DNA of 54,604 nucleotides. Origin: Candidatus Paraprevotella stercoravium. GTDB lineage: Bacteria; Bacteroidota; Bacteroidia; Bacteroidales; Bacteroidaceae. Both the position numbers and the translations under genes were made by a program. Below, in pieces: positions 35,862 to 45,885 of the stretch (position 1 is its first letter; the number at the start of each line of letters is the position of its first letter). The stretch is from positions 1 through 54,604 of the forward strand of contig CALUIU010000022.1 in NCBI GenBank assembly GCA_944320795.1. The letters run 5' to 3'. Under the pieces are notes generated by a model that did no database searches, had not been told where the DNA came from, and saw only the letters and a list, made by a program, of their open reading frames with translations.

Positions 35862-37154
35862 ATGAAGAAAAGAATAGGAACTTTATGCCTCTCGTTGTGC
35901 CTTGCTGCCGTATCGGTGTATGGACAGAATAAGATAACCGTACATGATGAAGAGACAAACCAAGATGAGATAATAGACCTTCCGGAAGGTATGACCTCAG
36001 ACATCGACAGTCTGCTTCATGAATGGAATGTCAAAAATTACCTCACCCCTGACGAAGGCTGCGAATCAAGCAACGAGAACCCGGAATATTCCAAAGAGAC
36101 TTACATCAACCGACTGAGCCGCTTACCCAATGTCATCGAGATGCCATACAATGAAGTGGTCCGGAAATTTATTGACCATTACTGCACCCGATTGCGTCGG
36201 TCTGTTTCTTATATGCTGGGAGCATCCAATTTCTATACACCAATATTCGAGGAAGCCTTGGAAAGCTATCAGCTTCCCCTTGAATTAAAATACCTTCCGG
36301 TTATCGAATCCGCACTTAACCCACAGGCCGTGTCCAAAGCCGGTGCCGTCGGGTTATGGCAATTTATGATTACAACCGGAAAAAGATATGGTCTGGAAAT
36401 AAACAGTCTCATTGACGAACGAAAAGATCCGATCAAGTCTTCTTATGCCGCAGCACGTTATCTGCGCGACTTATATAATATCTATAATGACTGGCCCTTG
36501 GCTATTGCCGCATATAATTGTGGACCGGGAAATGTAAACAAAGCGATCAAACGCGCAGGAGATTCTAAAGACTATTGGGAAATATATCCATTCCTGCCTC
36601 AGGAAACCCGCGGATATGTACCGGCCTTCATTGCCGCCAATTATGTAATGAACTATTACTGCGAACATAATATTTGTCCGGTAAGCAGCAAACTGCCGGC
36701 CAGTTCAGATACTTTGCAAATCAGTCAGCCCCTACATTTTGAACAAATTGTAGCCATGTGCAACGTATCTATGGATGAAGTAAAGGCACTTAACCCTCAA
36801 TATCGTACGGGACTGATTCCCGGCAATGACCATGAAGAACAAATCCTGCGCCTCCCAACGCACAGCGTCAGCGCTTTTATCAGTGCCGGTGATTCAATCT
36901 ATCACTACAACTCTGACGAATTGTTTACCAACCGTAAGGAAACCGAAGTGAAAAAAGTTGCTCCGACCAAACCTAAAACAACTTATTCACGAAGCAAGAA
37001 AAAAACTTCCAGAACCAAGTACGCAACCATCCGCAAAGGAGATACTTTATCTGAAATTGCCGAACGGAATCATACAACGGTAAAAAAATTGCGTCAGCTG
37101 AACGGAATAAAGGGCAACAGTATTCGTGCCGGCAAGAAAATTCGAGTAAGATAA
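35862..37154 (+). CDS. MltD-type lytic transglycosylase with LysM
   Basis: A 430-residue peptidoglycan-cleaving enzyme. Signal peptide 1-21 (ending SVYGQ). The SLT/GH23 domain spans about 120-260: the catalytic Glu is in YLPVIESALNP, followed by the family's SKAGAVGLWQFM and AIAAYNCGPGNVNKAI. A degenerate LysM-like stretch (about 285-335) and a good C-terminal LysM (YATIRKGDTLSEIAERN... to the end) bind glycan. Start at ATG 35862 rather than the TTG six bases earlier. 22 bases before the RelA/SpoT gene. Confidence 0.93.
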   Translation: MKKRIGTLCLSLCLAAVSVYGQNKITVHDEETNQDEIIDLPEGMTSDIDSLLHEWNVKNYLTPDEGCESSNENPEYSKETYINRLSRLPNVIEMPYNEVVRKFIDHYCTRLRRSVSYMLGASNFYTPIFEEALESYQLPLELKYLPVIESALNPQAVSKAGAVGLWQFMITTGKRYGLEINSLIDERKDPIKSSYAAARYLRDLYNIYNDWPLAIAAYNCGPGNVNKAIKRAGDSKDYWEIYPFLPQETRGYVPAFIAANYVMNYYCEHNICPVSSKLPASSDTLQISQPLHFEQIVAMCNVSMDEVKALNPQYRTGLIPGNDHEEQILRLPTHSVSAFISAGDSIYHYNSDELFTNRKETEVKKVAPTKPKTTYSRSKKKTSRTKYATIRKGDTLSEIAERNHTTVKKLRQLNGIKGNSIRAGKKIRVR

Positions 37155-37163
37155 CTTGAAAAC

Positions 37164-37172
37164 AAAGGAGGT
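37164..37172 (+). promoter_or_regulatory. Strong Shine-Dalgarno sequence of the RelA/SpoT gene
   Basis: AAAGGAGGT, four bases before ATG 37177. It decides this start over the upstream TTG at 37156, and is unusual in a lineage that rarely uses such sites. Confidence 0.7.
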
Positions 37173-37176
37173 CAAG

Positions 37177-39444
37177 ATGGACGAAAGCAAAAACAAAGAA
37201 ATAGACGAGGAAAAACTCGTCCAAGATGCATTCCAACATTTGGTGGATACTTATCTGTCATCCCGCCACAGAAAAAAAATAGAAATCATTACCAAAGCCT
37301 TTAACTTCGCCAAACAGGCTCATAAAGGTGTGCGCCGTCTTTCCGGAGAACCCTATATCATGCATCCGATAGCCGTAGCACAGATCGCCTGCGAAGAAAT
37401 CGGCTTAGGTTCTACTTCTATCTGTGCAGCCCTGCTGCACGATGTTGTGGAAGATACCGACTACACAGTTGAGGATATCTCAAATATATTCGGTCCCAAA
37501 ATTGCGATGATCGTTGACGGACTTACCAAAATATCAGGAGGTATTTTCGGCAGCCAGGCATCTGCACAAGCCGAATCGTTCAAAAAACTTCTGATCACCA
37601 TGAGTGATGACATCCGGGTCATCCTGATCAAAATATCCGACCGCCTGCACAACATGCGTACCCTGGGTTCACAACTTCCCAACAAACAGTATAAGATTGC
37701 CGGAGAGACATTGTATATCTATGCACCACTGGCCAACAGACTGGGACTGAACAAGATCAAGGAAGAGCTGGAAGATCTGAGCTTTAAGTATGAGCATCCG
37801 GAAGAATATGCTTCCATCAAGGAAAAACTCGCTCAAACTCAAGCACACCGCGACACGGTTTTTGAGGAATTTACACGCCCCATCCGGAAAGAACTGGACC
37901 GCATGGGAATCAAATATGAAATCAAAGCCCGCATCAAAACCCCATATTCCATCTGGTGCAAGATGCAGAACAAGCATATTTCGTTCGAGGAGATTTATGA
38001 TATACTGGCGGTACGTATCATTTTTGAACCAAAATCCATTGAAGATGAGATCAACGAATGCTTCCAGATTTATGTCTATGCCAGCAAGATCTATCGGCCA
38101 CATCCAGAACGCTTAAGAGACTGGTTAAACCATCCGAAAGCCAATGGCTATCAGGCACTTCATGTCACTCTGATGAGCAATACCGGACAATGGATCGAAG
38201 TACAGATCCGCTCTACGCGTATGAACGAAATGGCAGAACAGGGATTTGCTGCCCATTGGAAATACAAAGAAGGTAGCAAGACAAGTTCCGACAGTGAAAA
38301 CGAATTGGAAAAATGGCTTAAGACCATCAAGGAGATTCTGGACGATCCACAACCCAACGCACTTGATTTTCTGGATGCCATCAAACTAAATCTGTACGCC
38401 TCGGAAATCTTTGTTGTTACTCCGAAGGGAGAATTCAAAACCATGCCGGCAGACTGCACCGCTTTGGATTTTGCCTTCAGTATCCATACCTTCTTGGGCA
38501 GTCACTGCATTGGCGCCAAAGTAAACCATAAACTGGTTCCAATCAGCTATAAACTGAAAAGTGGAGATCAGGTGGAGATTCTGACTTCCAAATCGCAGCA
38601 TGTACAAAAAGAATGGATCAATTTTGCCACAACAGCTAAAGCAAAGGGGAAAATACAGGCTATTCTGCGTCGCGAAGACAGAGAAAACCAGAAAAGCGGA
38701 GAAGAAACCCTTATCAAGTTCCTGACGGAACATGATTTGGAAGCCAACAGCATGAATGTGGACAAATTATGTGATTTGCATAATATCAAACTGCGTGAAG
38801 AACTGTACATTGCCATCGGTACCGGAAAAGTAATTCTAGGGGACGATGATATCAATGTTTTGCGTACCAAAATCAATGGATCACGCAGCTGGACCAAATA
38901 CATTCCTTTCCTGAATTTTACGAACAATCACGATGAAAGCACCCAAAACAAGAGTGATAAGAAAAAGGGAGGAGAACTGGAACAGAAAATTGACAAAAAG
39001 AAGCCGGTCATTCTGAATGAAGAGAATATCAAACGATTTATTTTGGCCGACTGCTGCCATCCGATTCCGGGAGATGATGTATTGGGATATTTGGACGAAA
39101 GCAACAACATTGTCATTCACAAACGACAGTGCCCTATTGCTGCCAAATTAAAAACCAGCGATGGTAACCATATCCTGGCAACCAAGTGGGATACGCACAA
39201 AACCATGTTCTTTCCGGTAACGATTCATATCCGGGGTATAGATCATGTAGGCATCCTGACAAAAGTGACTCAACTTCTGTCAGAACAATTACATCTGAAT
39301 ATATCACATATTGAAATGACTTGTAAAGACGGGATTTTTGACGGAGAACTGGAATTTGGAGTACATGATGTAGAAGATCTGAAAATGATCTGCAACACGC
39401 TAAAACAGTTTGAAGCTATTGAAGAGGTAAACCGAATCAGTTAA
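37177..39444 (+). CDS. RelA/SpoT family bifunctional (p)ppGpp synthetase/hydrolase
   Basis: A 755-residue Rel enzyme making and degrading (p)ppGpp, the stringent-response alarmone. Order: HD hydrolase (about 45-200, with YIMHPIAVA, ALLHDVVEDTDYT and KISDRLHNMRTL, so hydrolase looks intact); synthetase (about 240-360, KARIKTPYSIWCKM, YDILAVRIIF, HPKANGYQALHV); TGS (about 405-465); a helical/zinc-finger-like region with ADCCHPIPGDDVLGY; and a C-terminal ACT domain (from about 680). Starts after a strong Shine-Dalgarno. Last gene of the parA run; a hairpin follows. Confidence 0.95.
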   Translation: MDESKNKEIDEEKLVQDAFQHLVDTYLSSRHRKKIEIITKAFNFAKQAHKGVRRLSGEPYIMHPIAVAQIACEEIGLGSTSICAALLHDVVEDTDYTVEDISNIFGPKIAMIVDGLTKISGGIFGSQASAQAESFKKLLITMSDDIRVILIKISDRLHNMRTLGSQLPNKQYKIAGETLYIYAPLANRLGLNKIKEELEDLSFKYEHPEEYASIKEKLAQTQAHRDTVFEEFTRPIRKELDRMGIKYEIKARIKTPYSIWCKMQNKHISFEEIYDILAVRIIFEPKSIEDEINECFQIYVYASKIYRPHPERLRDWLNHPKANGYQALHVTLMSNTGQWIEVQIRSTRMNEMAEQGFAAHWKYKEGSKTSSDSENELEKWLKTIKEILDDPQPNALDFLDAIKLNLYASEIFVVTPKGEFKTMPADCTALDFAFSIHTFLGSHCIGAKVNHKLVPISYKLKSGDQVEILTSKSQHVQKEWINFATTAKAKGKIQAILRREDRENQKSGEETLIKFLTEHDLEANSMNVDKLCDLHNIKLREELYIAIGTGKVILGDDDINVLRTKINGSRSWTKYIPFLNFTNNHDESTQNKSDKKKGGELEQKIDKKKPVILNEENIKRFILADCCHPIPGDDVLGYLDESNNIVIHKRQCPIAAKLKTSDGNHILATKWDTHKTMFFPVTIHIRGIDHVGILTKVTQLLSEQLHLNISHIEMTCKDGIFDGELEFGVHDVEDLKMICNTLKQFEAIEEVNRIS

Positions 39445-39468
39445 TAAAATCACTCGCTTACAGAATAA

Positions 39469-39511
39469 CAAAAGCCGCTTAGCAAATAAAATCATGCTAA
39501 AGCGGCTTTTG
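39469..39511. terminator. Terminator between the RelA/SpoT and MerR genes
   Basis: A 16-base stem with one bulged A (39469-39484 with 39495-39511) and a 10-base loop, lying between two converging genes. Confidence 0.85.
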
Positions 39512-39538
39512 AGCTTTTATCCAAAAAAGTGATATGAA

Positions 39539-39886
39539 TCAAACCAAAGAATCCAATTCACGACGAATGGCCACCAATTCTTCACGCAACTGTTGCAAGC
39601 GGTCAATAACCTCGGCCACATTCTGAGTACCCTCTTTATTTTTCTTCAGGATATCACGTGCTGCAGCTATTTTCAGTCCGCGTACCTTCACCAGATTATG
39701 CACCAGACGAACGGCCTCAATATCTTCCTGTGTATATTGCCGGATATTTCTTCCCGCCTTTTTGGGAGCGATTGTCGGAAACTCTTTCTCCCAATATCGC
39801 AACAAAGTTTCCGAAACATCAAACATTTCCGCCACTTCGCTGATCGAATAATAAAGCTTTAGTTTTTTATTGGGATTCAATGCCAT
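39539..39886 (-). CDS. MerR family transcriptional regulator
   Basis: A 115-residue MerR-type regulator. The winged helix-turn-helix is at about 11-80 (YYSISEVAEMFDVSETLLRYWEKEFP, then RQYTQEDIEAVRLVHNLV), and a coiled coil at about 85-115 (QQLREELVAIRREL) dimerises it. There is no effector domain or metal-binding cysteine, so it is a short MerR of unknown signal. Divergent from alaS with interleaved promoters, so it may affect alaS or itself. Confidence 0.9.
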   Translation of the reverse strand: MALNPNKKLKLYYSISEVAEMFDVSETLLRYWEKEFPTIAPKKAGRNIRQYTQEDIEAVRLVHNLVKVRGLKIAAARDILKKNKEGTQNVAEVIDRLQQLREELVAIRRELDSLV

Positions 39887-39929
39887 AATTATCCTTGCTC
39901 CTATCAGTCGTTTTCATTTCTTTTCCTTG

Positions 39930-39937
39930 CAAAAATA
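39930..39937 (-). promoter_or_regulatory. -7 promoter box for the MerR gene
   Basis: TATTTTTG on the minus strand, 43 bases before the start codon. It falls between the -33 and -7 elements of the divergent alaS promoter. Confidence 0.5.
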
Positions 39938-39949
39938 AGCAAAACAAGC

Positions 39950-39957
39950 TATCTTTG
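39950..39957 (+). promoter_or_regulatory. -7 promoter box for alaS
   Basis: TATCTTTG, 44 bases before the ATG, with CTTG (39926-39929) 20 bases upstream as a -33 element. Confidence 0.6.
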
Positions 39958-40001
39958 CAACAGAATGTATAAGAATATAAACACTTTAAGACAAAAATAA
40001 G

Positions 40002-42617
40002 ATGACTGCAAATGAAATTCGCGACTCGTTCAAGAAATTCTTCGAGTCAAAAGGACACCTCATTGTCCCATCAGCACCGATGGTCATTAAGGACGACCCG
40101 ACACTGATGTTTACCAACGCTGGTATGAACCAGTTTAAAGATATCATTTTGGGTAACCGCCCGGCAGTGAGCAAGCGCTGCACAGACTCACAGAAATGCT
40201 TGCGCGTGAGCGGAAAACACAACGACCTGGAAGAGGTAGGTCATGATACCTATCACCACACCATGTTCGAGATGCTGGGTAACTGGAGCTTCGGCGATTA
40301 TTTCAAGAAAGAAGCAATCGAATGGGCTTGGGAATACTTGGTTGATGTTCTGAAAATTGACAAGACCAATCTTTATGCCACCGTATTTGAAGGTGCCCCG
40401 GAAGAAGGATTGGAAAGAGATAATGAGGCAGCAGCCATCTGGGCACAGTTCCTGCCGGAAGATCATATCCTGAACGGAAACAAGCACGATAACTTCTGGG
40501 AAATGGGAGCAACCGGTCCTTGCGGTCCTTGCTCTGAGATCCACATCGACCTGCGTCCGGAAGAAGAAAAGGCAAAGGTTCCGGGAAGAGAACTCGTCAA
40601 CAAAGACAATCCGTTGGTCATCGAGATCTGGAACCTGGTATTCATGCAGTACAACCGCAAGGCCGATCAGTCACTTGAGCCACTGCCTGCCAAGGTAATC
40701 GATACTGGTATGGGATTTGAGCGTCTTTGCGCCGTAATGCAGGGTAAGCGTTCCAACTACGACACCGACGTGTTCCAGCCAATCATCAAAGTAATCGGAG
40801 ATCTGTCTGGCTGCAAATATGGCGAAGATCCAAAGAAAGATGTTGCCATGCGCGTTGTTGCCGACCATCTGCGTACCATCGCCTTCTCTATTGCCGACGG
40901 TCAGCTGCCAGGTAATGCCAAGGCCGGTTATGTGATCCGTCGTATTCTGCGCCGCGCCGTGCGCTATGCATATACCTTCCTCGGACAGAAGGAAGCCTTC
41001 ATGTATAAACTGCTCCCGGTTCTGATTCAGGAAATGGGAGGCACCTATCCGGAACTGGAGGCTCAGAAAGTTCTGATCTCCAAAGTCATCAAAGAAGAAG
41101 AGGATTCTTTCCTCCGTACTCTGGAAACCGGTATCCGTTTGTTGGACCGCGTGATGGAAGAAACCAAGGCTGCCGGAAGCACGACCATCAACGGTGTGCA
41201 GGCATTTACCCTGTTCGACACTTACGGATTCCCGCTTGACCTTACCGAACTGATCTGCCGCGAGAACGGCATGAGCGTTGACGAAGAAGCTTTCAACGCT
41301 GAAATGCAGAAACAGAAAGAGCGTGCCCGTAATGCCGCTTCTGTAGAGACCGGCGATTGGGTAGTTCTGAAAGAAGGCGAAACCGAATTCGTAGGCTGGG
41401 ATTACACCGAATACGAATGTCAGATTCTGAAATACCGTCAGGTGACTCAGAAGAAACAGACCCTGTTCCAGATTGTACTTGACAAGACTCCGTTCTATGC
41501 CGAAATGGGTGGACAGGTAGGCGACCGCGGTGTACTTTGCTCTGAATTCGAAACTATTGAAATCATCGATACCAAGCGTGAGAACAACTTGCCGATCCAT
41601 CTGTGCAAGCAGTTGCCTCAGCATCCGGAAGCTCCGTTCATGGCTTGTGTAGATGTTGACCTGCGCAACGCCAGCGCTGCCAACCACACTGCAACCCACT
41701 TGCTCGATCAGGCTTTACGCGAAGTATTGGGAACTCATGTTGAGCAAAAGGGTTCTTTGGTTACTCCGGAATATCTGCGCTTCGACTTCTCACACTTCCA
41801 GAAAGTTACCGACGAGGAGCTGCGTGAAGTAGAAAGAAAGGTAAACGCCAAGATCCGTGCCAACATCCCGTTGCAGGATCACCGCGACATGCCGATCGAA
41901 GAAGCCAAGGAATTGGGAGCTATCGCATTGTTCGGCGAGAAATATGGTGATAAAGTGCGCGTTGTTCAGTTTGCCGACAGTGTGGAATTCTGCGGCGGTT
42001 GCCACGTGAGCGCTACAGGTAAGATCGGTATGGTAAAAATCATGAGCGAAAGTTCTGTGGCAGCAGGCATACGACGCATTGAAGCCATTACCGGAGAAAA
42101 GGTGGAGAATATGCTCTACACCATCGAAGATACTCTGAGCGAACTGAAGGCCATGTTCAACAATGCTCCTGATGTGAAAGCAGCTGTCATCAAGGCTATT
42201 GATGAGAACAGTGCCTTGAAGAAGCAGATGGAAGACATGGTACGTGAGAAAGCAGCACAAGCCAAACAACAATTGATCCAGAATGCAACTATTGCCAACG
42301 GTATTCATATCTTCAAAGGTGTGTTGCCATTGCCGGCAGATGCCATCAAGGATATTGCCTTCCAATTGCGTGCCGAACAGGAAAACGCCCTGGTAGTTAT
42401 CGGAAGTATATTCGACAACAAACCGATGCTTACAGCCGCAGCCTCTGACTCTTTGGTTAAAGAACAGGGTGTTCATGTAGGCAAGGCAATCCGCGAAGCA
42501 GCCAAACTGATTCAAGGTGGCGGTGGCGGTCAGCCTCACTTTGCGACAGCCGGCGGTAAGAATCCGGATGGTTTAAGTGCCGCTGTAGACAAACTGATCG
42601 AATTGGCCTGCCAATAA
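40002..42617 (+). CDS. alaS: Alanine-tRNA ligase
   Basis: An 871-residue class II aminoacyl-tRNA synthetase charging tRNA-Ala. The catalytic domain starts normally ([19 protein letters not shown]; motif with [17 protein letters not shown]). The editing domain has [11 protein letters not shown] (about 560) and the later [13 protein letters not shown] (about 665), which together bind zinc for deacylation of mischarged tRNA. The C-terminal C-Ala domain ends [20 protein letters not shown]. Full length. Long antisense frames here are codon-bias shadows. Confidence 0.97.
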   Translation: MTANEIRDSFKKFFESKGHLIVPSAPMVIKDDPTLMFTNAGMNQFKDIILGNRPAVSKRCTDSQKCLRVSGKHNDLEEVGHDTYHHTMFEMLGNWSFGDYFKKEAIEWAWEYLVDVLKIDKTNLYATVFEGAPEEGLERDNEAAAIWAQFLPEDHILNGNKHDNFWEMGATGPCGPCSEIHIDLRPEEEKAKVPGRELVNKDNPLVIEIWNLVFMQYNRKADQSLEPLPAKVIDTGMGFERLCAVMQGKRSNYDTDVFQPIIKVIGDLSGCKYGEDPKKDVAMRVVADHLRTIAFSIADGQLPGNAKAGYVIRRILRRAVRYAYTFLGQKEAFMYKLLPVLIQEMGGTYPELEAQKVLISKVIKEEEDSFLRTLETGIRLLDRVMEETKAAGSTTINGVQAFTLFDTYGFPLDLTELICRENGMSVDEEAFNAEMQKQKERARNAASVETGDWVVLKEGETEFVGWDYTEYECQILKYRQVTQKKQTLFQIVLDKTPFYAEMGGQVGDRGVLCSEFETIEIIDTKRENNLPIHLCKQLPQHPEAPFMACVDVDLRNASAANHTATHLLDQALREVLGTHVEQKGSLVTPEYLRFDFSHFQKVTDEELREVERKVNAKIRANIPLQDHRDMPIEEAKELGAIALFGEKYGDKVRVVQFADSVEFCGGCHVSATGKIGMVKIMSESSVAAGIRRIEAITGEKVENMLYTIEDTLSELKAMFNNAPDVKAAVIKAIDENSALKKQMEDMVREKAAQAKQQLIQNATIANGIHIFKGVLPLPADAIKDIAFQLRAEQENALVVIGSIFDNKPMLTAAASDSLVKEQGVHVGKAIREAAKLIQGGGGGQPHFATAGGKNPDGLSAAVDKLIELACQ

Positions 42618-42681
42618 ACCGGAAGTGTGTCAAAAGCAAAATAATCACCTTGAAAGGTAACAGATAGCCATTAAAAATAAG

Positions 42682-42710
42682 AAGAGCCGTTTGATACGGC
42701 TCTTTTTTTA
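42682..42710 (+). terminator. Terminator of alaS
   Basis: A 9-base stem AAGAGCCGT/ACGGCTCTT (42682-42690 with 42696-42704), loop TTGAT, followed by T residues to 42709. Confidence 0.9.
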
Positions 42711-43565
42711 TTCTTCTTCCTCAATCATCCGGAACAGTTTGGGAGACATACCCGTTATATTCTTGAAAAAACGGCCAAATTTACTCTGATCCAAAAAACC
42801 TAGTTCCTGACTGATCTGTTTGATGGTCTTGTTTGAATAATAAAGCATCTTTTTTGCTTCTGTAATCAAAGGTTCGTCAATCCAATAAGTAAAATGATAG
42901 CCACTTATCTCCTTGATTACTGCAGATAGATATTTGGGAGTCAAATCCAAAGCAGTGGCATAAAACAGTAAATTTCTTTCTGTAAGGAAATGAATCTCTA
43001 CCAGTTTCATAAAGTCATAAAAGACCTGTTCCTTACGTGTCGGCAACATTAAAGCCTTGGGATGACATCCCCAATACAACTCCATATCTTTGAGCAACAT
43101 CATCTCCAATATACGCAACACAATGCTCCGATCAAAAGAAGATCCGGAAAGGACCCTGCGTTTAACAGCCAGATAATGTGCTTTCTGCGCCAGATGATGT
43201 TCATCAGAACAAGATGTCTTATAAAATTTATTTATTCTTTCACGGGTGTCCAAATAAAAGCCAACCTCATCAAACAGATGCCGCAACACCTGATCTCTGG
43301 CAACCAAACAAAAAAAAGTCAGATCCGCCGAATGGTCGATTGTGCGAATAAAGCAACCTTGCATCAAAACAACAAAATCCTTTTCATGTAGTTCCACTAT
43401 ATGGCCATTAAGATCAAGATGGCATGTACCAGACACGATATGCACACAATACATATCCCGGGTTGAAGTCATTCTGCTAAGTTTGTTCCACTGATCCGCA
43501 TAGTTCCGTTCCACATTGTCCGCTATTGCAAAATCATTATTAATTGTATGATAAAAATATGCCAT
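42708..43565 (-). CDS. AraC family transcriptional regulator
   Basis: A 285-residue regulator. The N-terminal cupin-like sensor region (about 1-165) has no diagnostic ligand motif. The C-terminal AraC domain (about 180-285) has two helix-turn-helix units: ATALDLTPKYLSAVIKEISG and the second with KTIKQISQELGFLDQSKFGRFFKNITGMSP. No membrane or kinase domain. A TATCTTTG box on the minus strand lies 60 bases upstream (43625-43632). No metabolic neighbour suggests its regulon. Confidence 0.9.
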   Translation of the reverse strand: MAYFYHTINNDFAIADNVERNYADQWNKLSRMTSTRDMYCVHIVSGTCHLDLNGHIVELHEKDFVVLMQGCFIRTIDHSADLTFFCLVARDQVLRHLFDEVGFYLDTRERINKFYKTSCSDEHHLAQKAHYLAVKRRVLSGSSFDRSIVLRILEMMLLKDMELYWGCHPKALMLPTRKEQVFYDFMKLVEIHFLTERNLLFYATALDLTPKYLSAVIKEISGYHFTYWIDEPLITEAKKMLYYSNKTIKQISQELGFLDQSKFGRFFKNITGMSPKLFRMIEEEE

Positions 43566-43624
43566 CAGCTCATTATGTTTTGAGAATCATAACTGTATAT
43601 AAAAAGTCCTCAAAATAAGGAATA

Positions 43625-43632
43625 CAAAGATA
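43625..43632 (-). promoter_or_regulatory. -7 promoter box for the AraC-type gene
   Basis: TATCTTTG on the minus strand, 59 bases before the start codon. Confidence 0.45.
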
Positions 43633-43685
43633 CTAGTTTTTGCAGAGAAAACAGAAAATGATGACATAATGTATACACAAATTAT

Positions 43686-45119
43686 CTATAGTAACTGTGA
43701 ACTCGGCCAGTTTACAAGATAAACACATTTTCTTGCACGGGTAACCGCTGTATACAACCATCTGGCAAATTCATCAACGGACTGATCTTCGCCTACATAT
43801 CCCTGATCTATAAACACACGCTCCCATTGTCCTCCTTGCGCTTTATGACAAGTCACCGCATAGGCAAATTTTACCTGAAGAGCATTATACAACGCATCTG
43901 TTTTTATTTTTTTCAGTCGTTCTCTTTTATTCGTCACTTCAGGATAATCTTCCCAAACAGATTGAAACAGATGTTCAGATTCCGCACGTGTCAGAGAAGC
44001 CGCCTCGCTGGTGAGTGTGTTCAATACAAGTGTGGCTTCAATCTCTAGCGAATCATAATCAGGAAACTCCAAAACCGCGTCGGCAAAATCAAAACCATAA
44101 ATACAACGGTGATGTCTTACCTTACGGACCCGGGCCATATCACCATTGGCAATAAAATCCATTCCGGACATTTTCCGGATTTCTTCATCCATCCAGAAAT
44201 AATTGTTTTTTGCAACCACCAGCCAGTCACCACTGGTCAGCAACTCCTCACGTCCTAGAATACGCCCACGGATTCCCTGATTATAAATATTAGCTCTTTT
44301 ATTCGAACGGGTAATAACTATTGTTTCATCCATCCCACTTTTAGAATAGGCCTGCTCCAATTCCTCAATCAACGTATCGCCCGAAACCGAAACGATATCG
44401 GGAAATCCGATTGTCTTCATACAGGGAAGTTGAGTATCACCTTGCGTATTAAGGAATTGGCGCAGCGCACTGGCATTCCACAGAATACCGGATTCTGCCA
44501 TTTGCCGATGTACCCCTGTCAAAGTCGCAGCATAAACTTTCAAGCCATAACTTTCCAAACGGGATTTTGACAATGCCGGACTTTCCTGAGTACCTACAGG
44601 AGGTAGCTGCGCGTCATCTCCAATCAAAACCATTCTACATCCTTTTCCCGCATAGACATAACGCACCAGATCATCCAACAGACATCTACCGCCAAATGCA
44701 GCCTGATCTCCGGAAGAAATATTGGAAATCATAGAAGATTCGTCAATAAAAAACAACGTATTCTGATAAAGATTATCATTCAAGCCAAAAACCCCAATGG
44801 TTCCATCGAAAACCTTCTGCCGATAAATTTTTCGATGAATGGTATAAGCCGGCGCACCGGCAGCCCTTGAAAAAACCTTTGCCGCGCGCCCTGTAGGAGC
44901 GAGTAAAACCACTTTATGCCTGAACTGAATCAAGGATTGAATAACAGCTCCCACCAAGGTGGTCTTTCCTGTTCCGGCATATCCTTTTAATAAAAAAGCT
45001 GTTTGTGGCTCTGTCTGTTGAAAAAAAGCAACCAATGCCCTCAAGGTTTCATTCTGCTCGGCTGTTAACGGGAATGATATTTTATCTGCAATGTAATGTT
45101 CCAAATCCTTATTTATCAT
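43686..45119 (-). CDS. RecD-like ATP-dependent helicase
   Basis: A 477-residue superfamily 1B helicase. Walker A GYAGTGKTTLVGA at about 45, PTGRAAKVFS at about 76, the Walker B-type FIDESSMI at about 125, GDDAQLPPVG at about 162, and the C-terminal UvrD/RecD motifs AVTCHKAQGGQWERVFID (about 425) and LYTAVTRARKCVYLV (about 455). It lacks the long N-terminal region of RecD2, so it is the short Bacteroidetes type. A role in DNA repair is inferred. Divergent from the pseudopilin-like gene. Confidence 0.9.
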   Translation of the reverse strand: MINKDLEHYIADKISFPLTAEQNETLRALVAFFQQTEPQTAFLLKGYAGTGKTTLVGAVIQSLIQFRHKVVLLAPTGRAAKVFSRAAGAPAYTIHRKIYRQKVFDGTIGVFGLNDNLYQNTLFFIDESSMISNISSGDQAAFGGRCLLDDLVRYVYAGKGCRMVLIGDDAQLPPVGTQESPALSKSRLESYGLKVYAATLTGVHRQMAESGILWNASALRQFLNTQGDTQLPCMKTIGFPDIVSVSGDTLIEELEQAYSKSGMDETIVITRSNKRANIYNQGIRGRILGREELLTSGDWLVVAKNNYFWMDEEIRKMSGMDFIANGDMARVRKVRHHRCIYGFDFADAVLEFPDYDSLEIEATLVLNTLTSEAASLTRAESEHLFQSVWEDYPEVTNKRERLKKIKTDALYNALQVKFAYAVTCHKAQGGQWERVFIDQGYVGEDQSVDEFARWLYTAVTRARKCVYLVNWPSSQLL

Positions 45120-45170
45120 ATTTCAACATAAAAAAATGAGAGAAAAGTCGAATATTAAATTTATTTATTC

Positions 45171-45178
45171 TATTTTTG
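45171..45178 (+). promoter_or_regulatory. -7 promoter box for the pseudopilin-like gene cluster
   Basis: TATTTTTG, 35 bases before the ATG at 45214. Confidence 0.5.
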
Positions 45179-45213
45179 CGATGCGAATGTAATAAATAAA
45201 AGTATAAATAATC

Positions 45214-45885
45214 ATGAAAAAAGTAATTAATCTTGTTTTAGGCCTTTGCGCGCTCGCACTGCTTTATCTTTGCTATAGCAGCATTATGGAGCCAATAAAC
45301 TTTAACAAAGCGAAAGAGATGCGTGAAGCAGCTGTAAAAGAGCGTCTTATCCAAATCAGAGATGCAGAAGAGCAATATCGTCTGCAGAAAGGCGAATTCT
45401 GTGACAGCTTTCCTGAATTAATCGCATTCATCAAAGACGGTAAGGTTCCTTTCATCAACAAAGTAGGTGAACTGACCGACGAACAGATGGACAAGGGAAT
45501 GACCGAAGCTAAGGCTGCCGCTATTGTTAACAGCGGAGATGCCGCAGCAATCGCAGCAAACGGCTTACAGAATTTCCGCCGTGATACTGTTTGGGTTGCT
45601 TTGGCCGACACTCTTTTTGGAAAGGGCTTTGTTGCCGATTCAATTCAGTACATCCCTTATAGCAACGGAAAAGTCTTTGAATTGGAGAAGAGTGTTGTTA
45701 CCAACAAATCAGGTGTCGTGCAGAATGTTATGGAATGCCGTGCCACTTATGATGACTATCTGCAAGGTTTGAGTTCTCGCGAAGTTAGCAACCTGAAAGA
45801 TATGGCTGAAAAAACAGAGCGTTATCCGGGCTTGAAGATTGGTGACCTTTACACAGCAAACAACAATGCAGGAAACTGGGAATAA
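45214..45885 (+). CDS. Membrane-anchored pseudopilin-like protein, function unknown
   Basis: A 223-residue protein. A short basic start is followed by one hydrophobic helix (about 4-23), then an amphipathic helix running into RDAEEQYRLQKGEFCDSFPELIAFIKDGK (about 50-80). That segment resembles the class of pseudopilins and type IV pilins, where an N-terminal helix is followed by AxxxYxxxxGxYPxxLxxL. The rest has no motif I recognise. There is no prepilin peptidase site, so it is not a classical pilin. Its last 20 bases overlap the DUF3822 gene, so the two are coupled. Confidence 0.8.
   Translation: MKKVINLVLGLCALALLYLCYSSIMEPINFNKAKEMREAAVKERLIQIRDAEEQYRLQKGEFCDSFPELIAFIKDGKVPFINKVGELTDEQMDKGMTEAKAAAIVNSGDAAAIAANGLQNFRRDTVWVALADTLFGKGFVADSIQYIPYSNGKVFELEKSVVTNKSGVVQNVMECRATYDDYLQGLSSREVSNLKDMAEKTERYPGLKIGDLYTANNNAGNWE

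Noticed and set aside
40671-41699. 342-codon open frame antisense to alaS
   Set aside because: alaS is a full-length, strongly conserved gene in the other direction; the antisense frame is a product of its codon bias and has no recognisable domain.
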